This document shows positions 35,592 through 43,369 of a stretch of 64,000 nt of DNA, one piece after another (position 1 is the first letter of the stretch; each line of letters opens with the position of its first letter). Below the pieces are notes generated by a model that had not been told where the DNA came from, did not search any database, and saw nothing but the letters and a program-made list of their open reading frames with translations. The position numbers and the translations under genes were made by a program. This DNA is from Mesorhizobium plurifarium (GTDB taxonomy: Bacteria > Pseudomonadota > Alphaproteobacteria > Rhizobiales > Rhizobiaceae). Where the stretch lies: assembly GCA_000824785.1 (NCBI GenBank), contig CCNB01000004.1, positions 238,585 through 302,584 of the forward strand. Reading direction: 5' to 3'.

Positions 35592-35625
35592 CTATTAAAA
35601 TAGACTATCATATATAAAATCAACA
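35592..35625 (+). promoter_or_regulatory. AT-rich promoter and dyad between IclR regulator and transport operon
   Basis: CTATTAAAATAG at 35592-35603 is a dyad with 5-base arms. It is followed by an AT-rich stretch with TATATAAA at 35611-35618, a fair -10 candidate, and by AGGGGAA as ribosome-binding site before ATG 35639. This is the most AT-rich stretch I noticed in the window. The dyad is a plausible IclR-regulator site but is not a known consensus. Confidence 0.5.
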
Positions 35626-35638
35626 GGGGAACACGACC

Positions 35639-36826
35639 ATGGATACGCATGCCGTTCGCATACTTCTTCCAGCTCTGCTGCTCGCCGGGCTGGCACTTCC
35701 CAATACCGCTCTCGCCGACGGCAAGGCGGCCCTCGCCACGCTGCCGGACAATCTGCAGAGCCTCTATGTCGGGGCTGAACAGAATGTGCAGCCGTCGGCC
35801 TTCGACGGCTTCGCGATGCCGGCCAAGCCATGGAAATGGTGCCACTCCGAATCGTATCAGGGGAATCCCTGGCGGGTGGCGCTGACCAACCACTTCAAGA
35901 GCCTTGTCGGCGCTTTCCAGGCCGACGGCAGCGTCAGCAGCTTCGAGCTTTCGGACTCCAACGGTGACACCAGCCAGCAGATCGCCCAGCTCCGTGCCTT
36001 CATCGACAAGAAATGCAGCATCATCACTGTCGTGGCCGGATCGTCGACCGCGCTGAACGACGCCATCGAGGCGGCCTATAAAGCGGGCATTCCGGTGGTC
36101 TCGGTGGGCCTCGTCACCACCCCTTACGCGGTCAGTGTCGATTCCAACTACATCAAGTTCGGCTATGACATGGCCAAGGACATCACCACGGCGCTCAACG
36201 GCAAGGGCAATGTGCTGAGGGTCGAGGGCATTGCCGGCAGTCCGCTGGTCGCCGAGCAGCGCGTCGGCGCCGACAAAGGGTTCGCGGAATCGCCGGACGT
36301 GAAGGTCGTGCGCGACGTCAACGGCAACTGGACCGCGGCGGTGACCAAGACGGTGGTGCTGCAGGCGCTTGCTACCAATCCGGGTCCGATCGAAGCGGTG
36401 TGGACTTCGGGCAGCGAAGCGCGTGTGGTGGCCGAGGCCTTCGCGCAGGCCGGCCGGCCGGCGCCCGTCATCACCGGCAGCATTTCGGGCGATGCCCTCG
36501 GCTATTGGAAAGCGCATCCGGACTTCAAGTTCACGGGCGGCGCGCTGTTGCCGTCATGGACCGCGCAGACGGCGGTGCGCGTCGGCGTGCGGATGCTGCA
36601 GGGCCAGGAGCCCAAGGTGAGCCTGGTGGAAATCCCGGTCCCCGACGTCAAGATCGGCGACCTTGGTTCATGGTACCGCTCATGCATGACGGCCGACGCC
36701 GTCTCGGTCTTCCCGGTCGCGCCGCAGGATCCGATGCCGGAGGACCTGATGAACGGGTACTTCAAGAAGCCCGCGCCGACGCCGCAATTCGACTACGCCA
36801 AGACGCCGGATCCCTGTGCCCAATAA
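35639..36826 (+). CDS. Sugar-type ABC transporter periplasmic binding protein (Peripla_BP_4)
   Basis: A 395-residue binding protein with a signal peptide (LLPALLLAGLALPNTALA). The mature part has the ribose-binding-protein fold: SYQGNPWRVALTNHFKSL, DTSQQIAQLRAFIDKKCSII, AGIPVVSVGLVTTPYAVSVD and GNVLRVEGIAGSPLVAEQR. It is longer than typical ribose-binding proteins, with an extended C-terminal part (WYRSCMTADAVSVFPVAPQD). It should deliver a small ligand to the two permeases at 40364-42321. Three cysteines (WKWCH, KKC, RSC) are unusual for the class. It opens the operon divergent from the IclR gene and is followed by a strong hairpin before the deacylase gene, often a means of giving more binding protein than other subunits. 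Confidence 0.9.
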   Translation: MDTHAVRILLPALLLAGLALPNTALADGKAALATLPDNLQSLYVGAEQNVQPSAFDGFAMPAKPWKWCHSESYQGNPWRVALTNHFKSLVGAFQADGSVSSFELSDSNGDTSQQIAQLRAFIDKKCSIITVVAGSSTALNDAIEAAYKAGIPVVSVGLVTTPYAVSVDSNYIKFGYDMAKDITTALNGKGNVLRVEGIAGSPLVAEQRVGADKGFAESPDVKVVRDVNGNWTAAVTKTVVLQALATNPGPIEAVWTSGSEARVVAEAFAQAGRPAPVITGSISGDALGYWKAHPDFKFTGGALLPSWTAQTAVRVGVRMLQGQEPKVSLVEIPVPDVKIGDLGSWYRSCMTADAVSVFPVAPQDPMPEDLMNGYFKKPAPTPQFDYAKTPDPCAQ

Positions 36827-36844
36827 CGCCCGTCGAGACCTCCC

Positions 36845-36868
36845 AAGGGCCCTCCTCGGAGGGCCCTT
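36845..36868 (+). terminator. Stem-loop between binding-protein and deacylase genes
   Basis: AAGGGCCCTCC (36845-36855) and GGAGGGCCCTT (36858-36868) form an 11-bp inverted repeat with a minimal 2-base loop (in practice probably 4 or more), followed by CCTCACTT and no real T-run. It lies 18 bases after the binding-protein stop. It could attenuate transcription or protect the upstream mRNA end. Confidence 0.65.
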
Positions 36869-36900
36869 CCTCACTTCCAGACATTTTTGGCAGAACCACC

Positions 36901-37917
36901 ATGAAGCTTGTCAGCACGGCCAGCACGGATATCGATTTCGAAAAGGATGGAAAGCAGATCGGCTTCGTCAACCTCCCGCTCTCTGTTCACGAGGATGCCT
37001 GGGGCGTCGTGCCGATCCCGCTCACCGTCATCAAGAACGGCAAGGGGCCGACCATCCTGCTGCAGGGCGGCAACCATGGCGACGAATATGAGGGGCCGAT
37101 CGCGCTCGGCGAGCTGATCCGCGATCTCGATCCGGCCTCGATCGCGGGCCGGCTGATCATCGTGCCGGCGATCAATCTGCCGGCGGTCGTGGCGGGTCGG
37201 CGAACCTCGCCGATCGACGACCTCAATCTCAATCGCGTGTTCCCCGGCGATCACGGCGGCACCATCACCGCCCAGATCGCCGCCTACATCAGCGATGTCC
37301 TGTTCCCGATGGCCGATGTCTTCGTCGACCTCCACTCCGGCGGGTCGTCATCGGTCAATGTGCCGAGCGCCGCCATCGAGCCGGCAGCCGATCCAGCGCA
37401 TTTCAAGCGCAACATCGACGCGGTCGTGGCGTTCGGCGCGCCCATGGTCGTGGTCATCTCCAACCGCGGCGATCCACGAACCTCGACGGCCACGGCGGTG
37501 CGCGCGGGGCTGACGGTGGTCGGCACCGAGCTCGCCGGCGGCGGCGGGGTGTCCGTCGAAGCGCTGGCGGTCGTCCGGCGCGGCCTGCGCAACCTGCTGG
37601 CGCATTTTGGCGTGCTGCCGCCCGGAAAGGACGGGCCCCCCTCCATGACGCGACCCGACATCTACGAGATCACTCCCGATGCCTACGTGCTCGCCACCGA
37701 GACAGGCGTGTTCGAACCGCTGCATCTCAACGGCGTCGAGGTGCATGCCGGCGAGCCGGCCGGGCGCATTCATTTTCTTGCCAATCCCGGCCGCGCCCCG
37801 GTAACGCTCTACTACCGGGCCGACGGCATCGTTTACGTGCGCCGCCAGCCGGGCCAGGTCCGGCCCGGCAACGTCTGCATGGTCGTGGCCACGCCCTATC
37901 GCGGGCAACTGCCGTGA
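36901..37917 (+). CDS. Zinc-dependent deacylase, AstE/AspA superfamily (DoeB/EutE-like)
   Basis: A 338-residue M14-fold amidohydrolase. Zinc ligands are visible: GGNHGDEYEG (His and Glu) and, later, DVFVDLHSGG (His). The catalytic Glu lies in GTELAGGGGVSVEAL. The C-terminal beta domain ends with RRQPGQVRPGNVCMVVATPY. Relatives include succinylglutamate desuccinylase, aspartoacylase and DoeB/EutE, which removes the acetyl group from N-acetyl-diaminobutyrate in ectoine breakdown. The sequence looks closest to the DoeB branch, but no other ectoine genes are present. The gene overlaps the downstream dehydratase by four bases (GTGA). Its likely job is to remove an acyl group from the imported compound. 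Confidence 0.87.
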   Translation: MKLVSTASTDIDFEKDGKQIGFVNLPLSVHEDAWGVVPIPLTVIKNGKGPTILLQGGNHGDEYEGPIALGELIRDLDPASIAGRLIIVPAINLPAVVAGRRTSPIDDLNLNRVFPGDHGGTITAQIAAYISDVLFPMADVFVDLHSGGSSSVNVPSAAIEPAADPAHFKRNIDAVVAFGAPMVVVISNRGDPRTSTATAVRAGLTVVGTELAGGGGVSVEALAVVRRGLRNLLAHFGVLPPGKDGPPSMTRPDIYEITPDAYVLATETGVFEPLHLNGVEVHAGEPAGRIHFLANPGRAPVTLYYRADGIVYVRRQPGQVRPGNVCMVVATPYRGQLP

Positions 37918-38870
37918 TCGGCCTCGACGATGTGCGGGCGGCCGCCGAACGCATCGCGCCATACATCCGAAGCACGCCGGTCGTGAAGATGACGGCTACT
38001 CGACAGCCATTGGCGGATGCCGAAGTCTGGATGAAGCTCGAGTCGCTGCAGCCGACCGGCTCCTTCAAGGCCAGAGGAGCCACCAACCGCCTGCTGACCA
38101 CGCCCCGGCAAGAGCTCGCCGCCGGCATCGTGACTGCTTCGGGAGGCAATCACGGCCTCGCGACCGCGCGGGCGGCAACGATCGCCGGCGTGACGGCCAC
38201 GGTCTTCGTGCCTGAGACGGCCGAGCAGGCGAAGATCGAAAAGCTCCGTGCGTGGGGCGCCGAGGTCCGTGTCGAGGGCGCCGTCTGGGATGCCACCAAC
38301 CGAGCGGCCCTGGCGTTCGCCAAGGAACGCAACGCAGCCTATTTCCATCCCTTTGCCGATCCCCAGGTCGTGGCCGGCCAGGGCACGATCGGGCTCGAGC
38401 TCATCGAGGCGCTGCCGGAACTCGACACCGTGCTGGTCGCTATCGGGGGCGGCGGATTGATCTCCGGCATCTCTGTCGCGCTCAAGGCGCTGAAACCTTC
38501 GATCCGGATCGTCGGCATAGAGCCCGCCGGTTCGCCGACGCTCCAGGCCTCTCTTGCCGCCGGCCATGTGGTCACCCTGCCGGCCGTCACAACCCGCATC
38601 GCCACCATGGCTTGCGGGCGGACCGACGAGCGCATCTTCGGCATCGTGCAAGAGCATGTCGACGAGATCATCCTGGTCGGCGACGAGGACATGCAGGCGG
38701 CTGCGCGCTGGCTGTGGTTCGAATTCGGCATCGCGGCTGACCTGAGCGGCGCGGCCGGCATTGCTGCCTTGCGCTCGGGCAAGCTGGGCTTGCCGCCGCG
38801 CGCCAAGATCGCGACGCTCATCTGCGGCGCCGGCAGCAACGGCATCGGCATTGGACGGCCAATGAGATGA
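37914..38870 (+). CDS. PLP-dependent threonine/hydroxyamino-acid dehydratase-like enzyme (EutB-like)
   Basis: A 318-residue fold-type II PLP enzyme. The Schiff-base lysine lies in QPTGSFKARGATNRL, the phosphate loop is the glycine run IGGGGLISGIS, and SGGNHGLATARAATIAGV is the substrate loop. Relatives are threonine dehydratase, serine racemase, hydroxyaspartate dehydratase and the hydroxyectoine-utilisation enzyme EutB. GTG 37914 overlaps the deacylase stop by four bases, and its stop overlaps the next ABC ATPase by four bases. In this operon it probably deaminates the amino acid released by the deacylase to a keto acid. The regulatory ACT domain of biosynthetic threonine dehydratase is absent, which fits a catabolic role. 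Confidence 0.88.
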   Translation: MIGLDDVRAAAERIAPYIRSTPVVKMTATRQPLADAEVWMKLESLQPTGSFKARGATNRLLTTPRQELAAGIVTASGGNHGLATARAATIAGVTATVFVPETAEQAKIEKLRAWGAEVRVEGAVWDATNRAALAFAKERNAAYFHPFADPQVVAGQGTIGLELIEALPELDTVLVAIGGGGLISGISVALKALKPSIRIVGIEPAGSPTLQASLAAGHVVTLPAVTTRIATMACGRTDERIFGIVQEHVDEIILVGDEDMQAAARWLWFEFGIAADLSGAAGIAALRSGKLGLPPRAKIATLICGAGSNGIGIGRPMR

Positions 38871-39628
38871 CCGGCGAGCGCGCCCCGATGCTGGAAGCGT
38901 GCGGCCTGTCGAAGCGCTATGGCGAGACCGTGGCGCTGTCGAACGTCGATCTCGCCTTCCAGCCGGGCTCGGTCCACGCCATCCTGGGCGAGAATGGCTG
39001 CGGCAAGAGCACGCTGGTCAAATTGCTCTCGGGGATCGTCGCGCCCTCCTCCGGGACCATCCGGATGCTTGGCCGGCCGGTCACCGGCTCCAATCCGGCG
39101 CGCATCCAGCAACTCGGCCTGGCGACGGTTTTCCAGGAAGTGCTGCTCGCCCCCGAACGCTCCGTGGCCGACAACATCGTGCTCGGCACCGGCTCGGCTT
39201 TCGGCTGGCGCGCCGGCCGCTCGGCGCGTCACCGCATCGCCGCAGCCGCTCTCTCGCGGGTCACCAGCCTGCCGATCGATCTCGATGCGCCCGCCGGGTC
39301 GCTGTCGCTGGCGGTGGGCCAATTGGTCGTGCTGGCGCGGGCCCTGGTCCGCCGCCCGAAAATCCTTGTGCTCGACGAGGTCACCGCCGCGCTCGACCTC
39401 GGCGACCGCAACGCGGTGTTCGAGATGATCGAGGGCCACGCCCGGGCGGGCGGCCTGGTGCTGTTCATCTCGCACCGGATGGACGAGGTGATGCGTCTGG
39501 CTCATCGGGTCACCGTGCTGCGCAATGGACAACTGGTCGATACGCTCGAAACCGCGTCGGTTTCGGCCGAACGGCTGCTGCAATTGATGGCGCCCGCCAC
39601 CGCCAGGGAGCTCGATCATGCCCTCTGA
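38867..39628 (+). CDS. ABC transporter ATPase, N-terminal-half (NBD1) of an RbsA-type protein
   Basis: A 253-residue single ABC domain. Walker A is intact (GENGCGKST, residues 41-49) and so is Walker B with its catalytic Glu (ILVLDE, near residue 165), and the H-loop is FISHRMDE. The ABC signature is degenerate (LSLAVGQ near residue 145). RbsA/MglA proteins carry two such domains in about 500 residues; this gene ends after the first and the second is encoded separately by the overlapping next gene in another frame. It is coupled to the dehydratase by an ATGA overlap. The N-terminal RAPMLEACGLSKRYG is normal, so the split seems clean. Confidence 0.9.
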   Translation: MTGERAPMLEACGLSKRYGETVALSNVDLAFQPGSVHAILGENGCGKSTLVKLLSGIVAPSSGTIRMLGRPVTGSNPARIQQLGLATVFQEVLLAPERSVADNIVLGTGSAFGWRAGRSARHRIAAAALSRVTSLPIDLDAPAGSLSLAVGQLVVLARALVRRPKILVLDEVTAALDLGDRNAVFEMIEGHARAGGLVLFISHRMDEVMRLAHRVTVLRNGQLVDTLETASVSAERLLQLMAPATARELDHAL

Positions 39629-40367
39629 GCCGGCCCTGCGCGTCGAAGGCGTATCGCTTGCCCATAATACGCCGGGGCTGGACGAACGCGTCCATGCAGG
39701 CGAGATCGTCGGCCTCGCCGGTCTCGACGGGCATGGCCAGGACGCCTTCCTCGAAACGCTTGCCGGCTTGCGCGCGCCGGTCGCCGGTCGCATCCTCGTC
39801 CGTAGTGGCAGCGCCGGCTATGTCGAAATCGACGATTTCCGCCACGCCACACGGCTCGGCATCGCTTATCTTGCCCGTGACCGCAGAGCCAACGGCATCT
39901 TCCCCTCGCTGTCGATCCTCGACAATTTCAGCATGGTGACGCTGGGGCGCGATCGTCGCTTCGGATTGATCAGCCCGCGCGCCAGGCGCGAACGCTTCGA
40001 GCGCTACCGCGAGCGGCTGTCGATCGTCGCGCCCGGCGGCAACAAGCCGATCACGGCTCTCTCGGGCGGCAACCAGCAAAAGGTGCTGCTGGCGCGCTGG
40101 CTGGCGCGCGAACCCAGGATTCTCCTCCTCAACGACCCCACGCGCGGCGTCGATCAGCGGACCCGTGAAACGCTCTACCAGGCTTTCCGCGATCTCGCGC
40201 GACAGGAGGGCATGGCGCTTGTCGTGTTGTCCTCGGAGCTGGAGGAAATCTTCCGCCTCTGCGATCGGCTCCTGGTGTTCCGCGAGCAGGGCGTCGTCGC
40301 TAGCTTTTCGGGAGCCGATATGAACAGCAGCACAGTGATCGCGGCAATGTTCGGGCGCGTCGCATGA
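39618..40367 (+). CDS. ABC transporter ATPase, C-terminal-half (NBD2) of an RbsA-type protein
   Basis: A 249-residue ABC domain matching the second half of RbsA/MglA proteins. Walker A is degenerate (GLDGHGQDAF, near residue 34), the signature is intact (LSGGNQQK, near residue 148) and Walker B reads LLLNDPTRGVD with Asn-Asp in place of the usual Asp-Glu. It starts 11 bases inside the end of the NBD1 gene in a different frame, with no convincing ribosome-binding site, so translational coupling or reinitiation is likely. NBD1 and NBD2 together can form one competent ATP site: NBD1 Walker motifs with this signature. The stop overlaps the first permease gene by four bases. Confidence 0.9.
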   Translation: MPSEPALRVEGVSLAHNTPGLDERVHAGEIVGLAGLDGHGQDAFLETLAGLRAPVAGRILVRSGSAGYVEIDDFRHATRLGIAYLARDRRANGIFPSLSILDNFSMVTLGRDRRFGLISPRARRERFERYRERLSIVAPGGNKPITALSGGNQQKVLLARWLAREPRILLLNDPTRGVDQRTRETLYQAFRDLARQEGMALVVLSSELEEIFRLCDRLLVFREQGVVASFSGADMNSSTVIAAMFGRVA

Positions 40368-41356
40368 CAGCGGCCGCGCCAATTGCCGGCAACGCGCCTG
40401 CGCGATCGCGTGGCATCGGGGCGCTCCTGGCCGGCCGTCGCGAGTCGGCGCCGGCCCTGGTCATCCTTGCCGTTCTGCTCATCGTCGACCTGTGGCTGAA
40501 CCGGGCCTGGATGCTGCCCGGCTCCTGGGGCACCGTCATCGGCCTCGCCGGCCCGACGATGGCGGCAGCGATCGCCTCCATGCCGGCGATCATGGCCGGG
40601 CGCGGCGGCATCGACGTCTCGATCGGCCCGTTGATGGGGTTCATCAACATCATCCTGGTCAAGGTGCTGGCGGGAGATATGGGCATCGACCAACCCTGGG
40701 TGCTGGTGCCGGTCGCCCTTGCGATCGGCGCGCTCGTCGGGCTGTTCAACGGGCTGCTCTCCGCGGTGCTGCGCATCCAGCCGATCGTGGCCACGCTCGG
40801 CACCTATCTGGTGCTCAGCGGCGTGACACTGACCCTTCTGCCTGCGCCGGAGGGCGCGGCGCCCGCCTGGCTGAAGGCCCTTGCCGGCCCCTACTCCATC
40901 GTCCCGCTCGCCGGCATGGCAACAGTCTGGCTGCTGGCGAAGCGCCTGACCGTCTATGATTGGCTGATGGCGTGCGGCAGCGATGACCGTGCCTGCTTCA
41001 CCGCCGGCATCCCCGTAACCGGCGTGCGTGTCTTCGCCTACACGCTTGGCGGCCTTTTTGCCGGCGCCGGAGGGCTTTTGCTCAGCGCGCTGCTCGGCTC
41101 GGCCGACCCCAATGTCGGCCCCACCTTCACGCTGGTCGCCATCTCCGGCGTGGCGCTCGGCGGCGTGAGCCTTGCGGGAGGGCGCGGCGGCTTCGCGGCC
41201 GCGGCGCTTGGGGCGGCAGTGATCTTCCTGCTGCAGAGCACGCTCACCTATTTCAACGTCTCGAGCTTCCTGCTGCACACCCTCTACGGTGTCATCCTGG
41301 TGGCATCAGTGTCACTGAACGCGCTCACCGGCCGCGTCGCGGGAGGACCGAGATGA
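40364..41356 (+). CDS. ABC transporter permease, RbsC/BPD_transp_2 family (first)
   Basis: A 330-residue membrane protein with eight to ten helices, ATGA-overlapping both neighbours. The segment IMAGRGGIDVSIGPLMGFIN and the later VALGGVSLAGGRGGFAAAAL are hallmarks of the ribose/branched-chain permease family; the latter is in the cytoplasmic coupling region. A long N-terminal segment (about 25 residues) precedes the first helix. It forms the membrane channel with the second permease at 41353. Having two different permeases matches the two different ATPases. Confidence 0.92.
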   Translation: MTAAAPIAGNAPARSRGIGALLAGRRESAPALVILAVLLIVDLWLNRAWMLPGSWGTVIGLAGPTMAAAIASMPAIMAGRGGIDVSIGPLMGFINIILVKVLAGDMGIDQPWVLVPVALAIGALVGLFNGLLSAVLRIQPIVATLGTYLVLSGVTLTLLPAPEGAAPAWLKALAGPYSIVPLAGMATVWLLAKRLTVYDWLMACGSDDRACFTAGIPVTGVRVFAYTLGGLFAGAGGLLLSALLGSADPNVGPTFTLVAISGVALGGVSLAGGRGGFAAAALGAAVIFLLQSTLTYFNVSSFLLHTLYGVILVASVSLNALTGRVAGGPR

Positions 41357-42321
41357 ACGTCCTTTCCGGCCTCGGCGCCAACACCCGCCGCACCCTTGGC
41401 GCCATAGGCATGGCTTTGGTGCTGCTCGTCCTCGGCTCACTGATGATCGAGGGTTTCGGCGCTCCGTTCGCCATCCGCTCCATGCTCGTTCTGGCCACCT
41501 TCATCGCCGTGGCGTCCATCGGCCAAACGCTGGTGGTCCTGCTTGGCGGCATAGACCTGTCGATCCCCTTCGTCATCGGCTTCGCCAATGTCGTTGCCGC
41601 CTCGCTTTACGGCGACGGGATGGCGTTCTGGCTGGTCTGTTTCATCGTGGCGTTGCTGTCGATGGCCATCGGAGCTCTCAACGGCGCGCTGTCCTCTTTC
41701 CTCAGGATCCATCCGTTGATCGTGACGCTTGGCGTCGGCACCGCGGTACAGGGGATCGTGCTGATGTGGACGGGCGGGCTGCCCACCGGCTCGGCTCCAG
41801 CCTGTCTGAGCGAGTTCGTGTCGATCGGCGGGACGATCGGCCCGCTGCCCGTGCCGTGGGTCGTGCCGTGCTTCGCGGTGCTGGCAGTCTTTGTCCATGT
41901 GATGCTTGCACGCACGCCGTTCGGCCGGCAGGTCTATGCGCTCGGCAGCAACCCGACGGCAGCGCCGCTGGCGCTGATCGACCCGCATCGGATCGTCGTC
42001 GTCAGCTACGCGCTGAGCGCCCTGTTCGCCGCGCTCGCGGGCGTCCTGCTGCTCGGCTTCACCGGCTCGGCCTATGGCGACGTCGGCCAACCTTACCTGT
42101 TCCAGACCATTGCAGCGGTGGTGATCGGCGGCACCGCGCTCGTCGGCGGGCGCGGCAGCCTGATCGGCACGGTTGCCGGCTCGGCAGTCCTGATCGAGCT
42201 CAACACTTTCCTGATCGGCCTCGGCCTCGCGCCCTCCACGGTGCAGGCCGCGCTGGGGATCGTCATTCTCGCATTGGTCTCGATCTACGGCCGCGAAGCC
42301 CACGTCCGCACATTGATCTGA
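41353..42321 (+). CDS. ABC transporter permease, RbsC/BPD_transp_2 family (second)
   Basis: A 322-residue membrane protein similar in plan to the preceding one. SIGQTLVVLLGGIDLSIPFV is the N-terminal hallmark and VIGGTALVGGRGSLIGTVAG the coupling region; RTPFGRQVYALGSNPTAAPL is the usual EAA-like loop. About nine helices. It overlaps the first permease by four bases and ends the operon. A hairpin lies just downstream, before the convergent beta-lactamase gene. Confidence 0.92.
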   Translation: MNVLSGLGANTRRTLGAIGMALVLLVLGSLMIEGFGAPFAIRSMLVLATFIAVASIGQTLVVLLGGIDLSIPFVIGFANVVAASLYGDGMAFWLVCFIVALLSMAIGALNGALSSFLRIHPLIVTLGVGTAVQGIVLMWTGGLPTGSAPACLSEFVSIGGTIGPLPVPWVVPCFAVLAVFVHVMLARTPFGRQVYALGSNPTAAPLALIDPHRIVVVSYALSALFAALAGVLLLGFTGSAYGDVGQPYLFQTIAAVVIGGTALVGGRGSLIGTVAGSAVLIELNTFLIGLGLAPSTVQAALGIVILALVSIYGREAHVRTLI

Positions 42322-42350
42322 GCGCAACCGCACGAGCGTGCTGCGCGTTT
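42322..42350 (+). terminator. Probable terminator of the transport operon
   Basis: GCGCA (42322-42326) pairs with TGCGC (42342-42346), and GCAC (42330-42333) with GTGC (42338-42341), giving a bulged stem with loop GAGC, followed by GTTT. A second hairpin, GATCAG/CTGATC, lies at 42351-42368. Together they separate the operon from the convergent beta-lactamase gene. Confidence 0.5.
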
Positions 42351-42411
42351 GATCAGCCGCGACTGATCCGCCCGTCGGATCGCCTTCTCCTGACTTTGCG
42401 TCCGGCGAGCC

Positions 42412-43224
42412 TCATTTCACCAGCTGCGGCAAATCCTTCAGGAACGCCGCCCGCGTCGCAAGCCCCTTCGGCTTGTCGGTACGCTTGGCATCGATGACCA
42501 GCCTTGCAAAAACGACGCGGCGGCCGTCCTTCTCGGCCCAGCCGACAAACCAGCCGAGCGAGCGCTTGCCGTCCTCGCCAAGCCTGGTGCTGCCCGTCTT
42601 GCCCTGCACCGTCCAGTCTCCCGCCGCGAAGGTCGGCAGGATCGCCCTGGTCATTTCATGCGCCTTCGCCGACACCGGCACCTTGCCGGCGAGCAGCTGG
42701 CGAAGGAACGCCGTCTGCTCGACCGGCGATATTTCGAGCGAGGAATTGATCCAGGATTGCGTTAGCCCATTGTCCTTGCCGGCATCGCCCGAGACGTCCT
42801 TGTTGCCATAGCCGAATTTCGAAACGTAACCGGCGAACTTCTCAGCGCCCAGACGCCGCGTGATCTCGCGCGAGTACCAGACGATGGAATCGCGCTCCCA
42901 GATCGTCGGATCGACGCTCTTCTGATCGCGCTTCGCCGCCTTGAATTCGGGCTTGTAGTCCCAGCTCGGCGAGTGCACATCGGTCAATATTCCGGCATCG
43001 TAGCCGATCAGCGCCAAGGGTACCTTGAAAGTGGAAGCCGGGCTGACGCGCTTGTCGCAGACACCGTCCTGGTAAAGTGTGGCGCCGCTTTGTGCATCCT
43101 GGATCAGCGTGCAGTGGATATCGTTGAGCGGCGCCGATTGCGCTCGCACAGGCAGGCCCAGCATCCAGGCCAGAAGGAAGAGGACGATGGCAAAAATGAA
43201 GGGATAGCGGTCCATCTGGCGCAT
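42412..43224 (-). CDS. Class D (OXA-type) beta-lactamase
   Basis: A 270-residue serine beta-lactamase with a signal peptide (FIFAIVLFLLAWMLGLPVRA). The active-site serine is in STFK (ASTFKVPLALIG), the YGN motif is in KFGYGNKDVSG, and KTG is in QGKTGSTRLG, in the correct order and spacing; SLGWFVGWAEKDGR completes the fold. These enzymes hydrolyse penicillins and some cephalosporins or carbapenems in the periplasm; the spectrum cannot be told from sequence. ATG 43224 follows CGGAGTG. A nearby ATG nine bases later is possible. No mobile element is close, so it looks chromosomal and intrinsic. Confidence 0.93.
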   Translation of the reverse strand: MRQMDRYPFIFAIVLFLLAWMLGLPVRAQSAPLNDIHCTLIQDAQSGATLYQDGVCDKRVSPASTFKVPLALIGYDAGILTDVHSPSWDYKPEFKAAKRDQKSVDPTIWERDSIVWYSREITRRLGAEKFAGYVSKFGYGNKDVSGDAGKDNGLTQSWINSSLEISPVEQTAFLRQLLAGKVPVSAKAHEMTRAILPTFAAGDWTVQGKTGSTRLGEDGKRSLGWFVGWAEKDGRRVVFARLVIDAKRTDKPKGLATRAAFLKDLPQLVK

Positions 43225-43369
43225 GGCGAAGTCACTCCGGTATGAGATTACGAGAGCGGCTTAGCGAGGCGTCTTGTCTCGATTTTGTCTCAAATTCGCA
43301 GTGTTTGTGCAGCTTCGCGTTAACCCTACCGGACCGTTAAGATCCGAGCCGCGCGTGACGGCGAAGCAA

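Noticed and set aside
36901-38870. Standard ectoine catabolism genes
   Set aside because: Only DoeB-like and EutB-like enzymes are present; no ectoine hydrolase (DoeA), DoeC, DoeD, EutC or ectoine transporter genes are in the window, so naming them as such would overreach.
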